16,928 nt of DNA from Octadecabacter sp. (GTDB lineage: Bacteria > Pseudomonadota > Alphaproteobacteria > Rhodobacterales > Rhodobacteraceae): positions 46,747 to 63,674 of the forward strand of contig DQCL01000172.1 in NCBI GenBank assembly GCA_003533975.1, in the 5' to 3' direction. The notes beneath the pieces were generated by a model that saw nothing but the letters and a program-made list of their open reading frames with translations, searched no databases and was not told the origin of the DNA. Both the position numbers and the translations under genes were made by a program. Positions 14,431 to 16,928 of this stretch are shown in pieces (positions within the stretch are counted from its first letter, which is position 1; each line of letters opens with the position of its first letter).

Positions 14431-15861
14431 ATGGCAGAACACATAGACCTCGACGAGAGCGGCAGCATTGCAACAGACCCAGGTACAGGCGTGCTTGAAC
14501 CGGCTACAGATGCACCGCAAGCGGCGCTGCAAGAGATAACCGAGGTCAGTCAGTCGTTATTTTCGCAGGCAGAGACATTTGTGGCGTCCCTGTTTCGAAC
14601 GTGGAACTTGTATCAAGTTCTTATTGCGCTGTGCTTATTGCTGTTGTCGTTACTTATCCGCAGGCTACTTGCGCCGCGCTTGCGCGAATGGATGCGCACC
14701 CGTGAAGGGTGGCCGAAATGGAAGCTTCGCTGGCTACTCATCATTCACACGCGGTTTGGCGGCATTGTATTTGTTGCGTTGATTTGGACCGTGCTGCTTG
14801 TCATGCGCGAGTTCACATGGCCGCCGCCCTTTAGCTTTCACTGGCCGTCGCGCACTTACCTGCTTGGAATTATTGCGATGCTTGCGACGGCGTGGTTGGT
14901 CGTGCGGCTCGCAACGCGATTGATCCACAATCCGTTGATGCGGCAGGTCGTGCGGTATGGCGCATGGATATGGGCCACGTTGAGTATTCTTGGCGTTACC
15001 GACGAAGCGGAAAAGCTGTTGGATTCAATAGCAGTTGAGCTTGGTGAAACACGCCTGTCTGTTTGGCTTGTGGTGCAAGCGGTCTTTATTCTAGGCGTAT
15101 TCTTTTTCGCCGCGCGGTTCCTGTCACGGACGGCTTCGGCACAGATCAAGCACAACAACGATATTAGCCCGTCGATGCAGGTCCTTATGGTCAAATTCCT
15201 GCAGGTGGTTCTGTTTGGCGCTGCGTTCTTTATGGGGCTTCGGGCCGTCGGGTTTGACCTTACAGGATTGGCGGTTCTGTCAGGTGCGATTGGTGTGGGC
15301 CTTGGTTTTGGTTTGCAAAAGGTCGTGTCCAACCTTGTGTCGGGCATCATCATTCTGCTCGATAAATCAATCAAACCGGGTGACGTTATTACCGTGGGGG
15401 AGACGTTTGGTTGGATCAATTCACTTGGTGCGCGTTACGTGTCGATCACCACGCGCGACGGGCGAGAATACCTGATCCCCAACGAAGACCTGATCACGAC
15501 CCAAGTGGTCAACTGGTCCCATTCCAACGACTTTGTGCGGTTGGATATCTATTTTGGCACGGCTTACGGCGACAATCCGCGTGAAGTGCGCAAGCTGGCA
15601 ATCGATGCTGCGGCAAGTGTGGACCGCGTGTTGGAGTTCCGCCCACCTGTTTGTCACATCGTGGGATTTGGGGACTCGTCAGTGGATTACATCCTGCGGT
15701 TCTGGATCAAAGACCCCACCGGCGGGCTGACCAACATCCGCGGCAACGTCTACTTGGCGTTGTGGGACGCATTTGCCGACAACGGCATCAGTATCCCGTT
15801 CCCGCAGCGCGAGGTGAAGATGATCGAAGGATCAGAGATCGCGCACAAGGCGTTGGATTAG
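14431..15861 (+). CDS. MscS-family mechanosensitive channel with extended N-terminal membrane region
   Basis: Inner-membrane channel that releases solutes on hypo-osmotic shock. The 476-residue protein begins with an acidic, soluble stretch of about 55 residues, then about six membrane spans (near 58-79, 107-125, 142-163, 173-190, 210-230, 252-272) before the pore helix. The pore region LSGAIGVGLGFGLQKVVSNL (283-302) has the glycine/alanine-rich face of MscS TM3, followed by the beta domain (DKSIKPGDVITVGETFGWI, 311-329) and a C-terminal alpha/beta domain ending near 460. It is longer than E. coli MscS (286) and resembles multi-span MscS paralogues. The start is uncertain: the ATG at 14431 and an in-frame TTG at 14395 both lack a Shine-Dalgarno sequence. 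It is divergent from leuC across 285 bp. Confidence 0.9.
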   Translation: MAEHIDLDESGSIATDPGTGVLEPATDAPQAALQEITEVSQSLFSQAETFVASLFRTWNLYQVLIALCLLLLSLLIRRLLAPRLREWMRTREGWPKWKLRWLLIIHTRFGGIVFVALIWTVLLVMREFTWPPPFSFHWPSRTYLLGIIAMLATAWLVVRLATRLIHNPLMRQVVRYGAWIWATLSILGVTDEAEKLLDSIAVELGETRLSVWLVVQAVFILGVFFFAARFLSRTASAQIKHNNDISPSMQVLMVKFLQVVLFGAAFFMGLRAVGFDLTGLAVLSGAIGVGLGFGLQKVVSNLVSGIIILLDKSIKPGDVITVGETFGWINSLGARYVSITTRDGREYLIPNEDLITTQVVNWSHSNDFVRLDIYFGTAYGDNPREVRKLAIDAAASVDRVLEFRPPVCHIVGFGDSSVDYILRFWIKDPTGGLTNIRGNVYLALWDAFADNGISIPFPQREVKMIEGSEIAHKALD

Positions 15862-15879
15862 ACCGCTTGGAGGACGCCA

Positions 15880-15945
15880 ATGGACGGGCATTCCAAGTTG
15901 TTCGATGGAGAGGGTCTGGCAGAATTACCGCAGTGCATCGGCTAA
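15880..15945 (+). CDS. possible 21-residue small protein downstream of the MscS-type channel
   Basis: A short frame begins ATG at 15880, 18 bp after the channel stop, with GGAGG placed 6 bases before it, the best-spaced Shine-Dalgarno on this side of the window. It encodes 21 residues beginning MDGHSKLFDGEGLAELPQ and ends at TAA. It has no membrane segment. I do not recognise it. It may be a small protein, a remnant of a longer gene, or chance; the strong ribosome binding site is the only reason to list it. Confidence 0.3.
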   Translation: MDGHSKLFDGEGLAELPQCIG

Positions 15946-15957
15946 CCTTTCTGTGCG

Positions 15958-15986
15958 TTGAAAAGCGGCTTGGTGATTGCTACGTT
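15958..15986 (+). promoter_or_regulatory. weak promoter candidate for rsfS-rlmH
   Basis: TTGAAA (15958-15963) and TACGTT (15981-15986) are 17 bp apart. The -35 matches 5 of 6 consensus bases, the -10 only 3 of 6. A short CCCC / GGGG hairpin (15995-16007) and the 10-bp palindrome ACTGCGCAGT (16034-16043) lie between it and rsfS. The rest of the 231-bp gap before rsfS shows nothing else apart from the 21-codon frame. Confidence 0.28.
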
Positions 15987-16092
15987 AGGGTGTGCCCCGT
16001 TGAGGGGTATTGACGGCGCATCCATTGAAGGGCACTGCGCAGTCTCATACTTCCTAGGTAGGACCCCCTGCCGCCGACGAGTTCAAAAAAGA

Positions 16093-16452
16093 ATGACCAT
16101 GCAAACGCCTACTTCAGACAGCACCTTGGCAGCCGTCCTGAAATCACTTGATGATGATAAAGCCGAAGACGTGGTGCAGATTGATCTGCGCGGCAAGTCT
16201 GAGATGGGCGACCATATGGTCATCGCGTCTGGCCGTTCATCGCGTCAGGTTTCATCTATTGCCGAAAAGCTGACCGAGCGTCTGAAACAGACCTTCGGCA
16301 TTTTGTCCAAGATCGAAGGCCGTGCCGCGGGTGACTGGGTTCTGATTGATACTGGCGATGTGATCGTGCACGTGTTCCGCCCTGAAGTGCGTGAGTTCTA
16401 CCAGCTTGAAAAGATGTGGCAGAACCCCGGCGAGACCGTCGAGGCGCAATAA
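16093..16452 (+). CDS. rsfS: ribosomal silencing factor RsfS
   Basis: Iojap/DUF143 protein that binds ribosomal protein uL14 and blocks joining of the subunits when nutrients are short. The 119-residue protein matches the family size and motifs: DHMVIASGRSSRQV (residues 40-53), GDWVLIDTGDVIVHVF (80-95) and REFYQLEKMW (100-109). The ATG at 16093 is preceded by an A-rich stretch rather than a good Shine-Dalgarno; a second ATG two codons later is equally possible. An in-frame extension of 45 codons upstream does not look like the family and is rejected. Its TAA overlaps the ATG of rlmH (TAATG), a common pairing in bacteria that implies translational coupling. Confidence in identity is high; only the start is uncertain. 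Confidence 0.95.
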   Translation: MTMQTPTSDSTLAAVLKSLDDDKAEDVVQIDLRGKSEMGDHMVIASGRSSRQVSSIAEKLTERLKQTFGILSKIEGRAAGDWVLIDTGDVIVHVFRPEVREFYQLEKMWQNPGETVEAQ

Positions 16453-16922
16453 TGCGTGTCACGGTGTGCGTGGTGGGTCGCCTTCGGGCCGGACCGGAAC
16501 GCACATTGATTGACGACTACCTGCAACGATTTGACCGCACTGGTCGCGCGCTTGGCCTTGGGCCAATTGATGTGCGCGAAGTTGAAGACCGCAAAGGCGG
16601 TGGCATGGCGGCTGAGGCTGTGTTGCTGGAAAAGGCTCTTCCAGCGGGCGCCGCTGTCATCGCATTGGACGAGCGCGGGAAAATCAAAACGTCGCCCGAG
16701 TTCGCCAATGATCTGGCGCGGTTTCGCGACGATGGCCGCAGCGACCTTGCGTTCATCATTGGCGGTGCTGACGGGATTGACCCCAGTTTGCGCGCGAAAT
16801 GCGATGCCTCGCTAAGCTTTGGCAAAATGGTCTGGCCCCATATGTTGGTTCGCGTGATGCTGGCGGAACAGCTGTATCGTGCTGCGTCAATTCTTGCTGG
16901 CGCACCGTATCATCGCGTTTAG
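16452..16922 (+). CDS. rlmH: 23S rRNA (pseudouridine-1915-N3)-methyltransferase RlmH
   Basis: SPOUT-class methyltransferase that methylates pseudouridine 1915 (E. coli numbering) in helix 69 of 23S rRNA on the assembled ribosome, using S-adenosylmethionine. The 156-residue protein is the family length (155 in E. coli). The knotted cofactor site is formed by ALDERG (71-76), FIIGGADGID (101-110) and the helix MVWPHMLVRVMLAEQLYRA (126-144); the C-terminus ends APYHRV, with His154-Arg155 conserved. The start is the ATG that overlaps the rsfS stop codon by one base. The gene ends at a TAG six bases before the window edge, so what follows is not visible. Confidence 0.96.
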   Translation: MRVTVCVVGRLRAGPERTLIDDYLQRFDRTGRALGLGPIDVREVEDRKGGGMAAEAVLLEKALPAGAAVIALDERGKIKTSPEFANDLARFRDDGRSDLAFIIGGADGIDPSLRAKCDASLSFGKMVWPHMLVRVMLAEQLYRAASILAGAPYHRV

Positions 16923-16928
16923 GCGGTT

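Noticed and set aside
15995..16007. CCCC / GGGG hairpin as terminator of the MscS gene
   Set aside because: The stem is only 4 bp, there is no U-tract, and it is more than 130 bp from the stop codon.

Overview
The window looks like chromosomal DNA of a marine alphaproteobacterium of the Rhodobacteraceae/Roseobacter group. This is an inference from protein flavour, moderate GC, the FutA-like iron-binding protein, and leuB, leuC, leuD and asd lying near a conserved membrane protein/EEP-fold pair. No rRNA, tRNA, transposase, integrase or CRISPR array is visible.

Layout, left to right. A beta-carbonic anhydrase (+) converges on asd (-) across a shared terminator. An MFS transporter (-) lies upstream of asd on the same strand; the short gap between them holds interleaved inverted repeats that would fold as an H-type pseudoknot just before the asd ribosome binding site. 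Next is an iron and transport block: a fused two-domain ferric-iron ABC permease (+) faces its probable periplasmic binding protein (-) across a bidirectional terminator, with no ATPase gene in the window. A FOXRED1-like FAD oxidoreductase (+) is divergent from the binding protein, and a DMT/EamA exporter (-) overlaps its 3' end by 8 bp.

The leucine region follows, all on the minus strand. In transcription order it is leuC, leuD, a conserved multi-pass membrane protein, a secreted EEP-fold protein, and leuB. LeuC and LeuD form isopropylmalate isomerase and LeuB is the next enzyme of the pathway; leuA is not here. The membrane/EEP pair looks translationally coupled (TAG, two bases, TTG). The EEP protein lacks most catalytic residues of its superfamily and is probably a pseudoenzyme. 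leuC has a perfect TATAAT with no -35 box and a leader that folds around a GAAA tetraloop. The leuC-leuD gap carries four units of an exact 11-bp-period tandem repeat inside an 8-bp inverted repeat.

The right end is on the plus strand: an MscS-type channel, a 21-codon ORF with an ideal Shine-Dalgarno sequence, then rsfS and rlmH overlapping as TAATG.

The strongest candidates for undescribed biology are the asd leader pseudoknot, the leuC promoter/leader, the helically phased repeat array before leuD, and the degenerate secreted EEP protein with its membrane partner. All are read by eye from one sequence, with no alignment or folding run.
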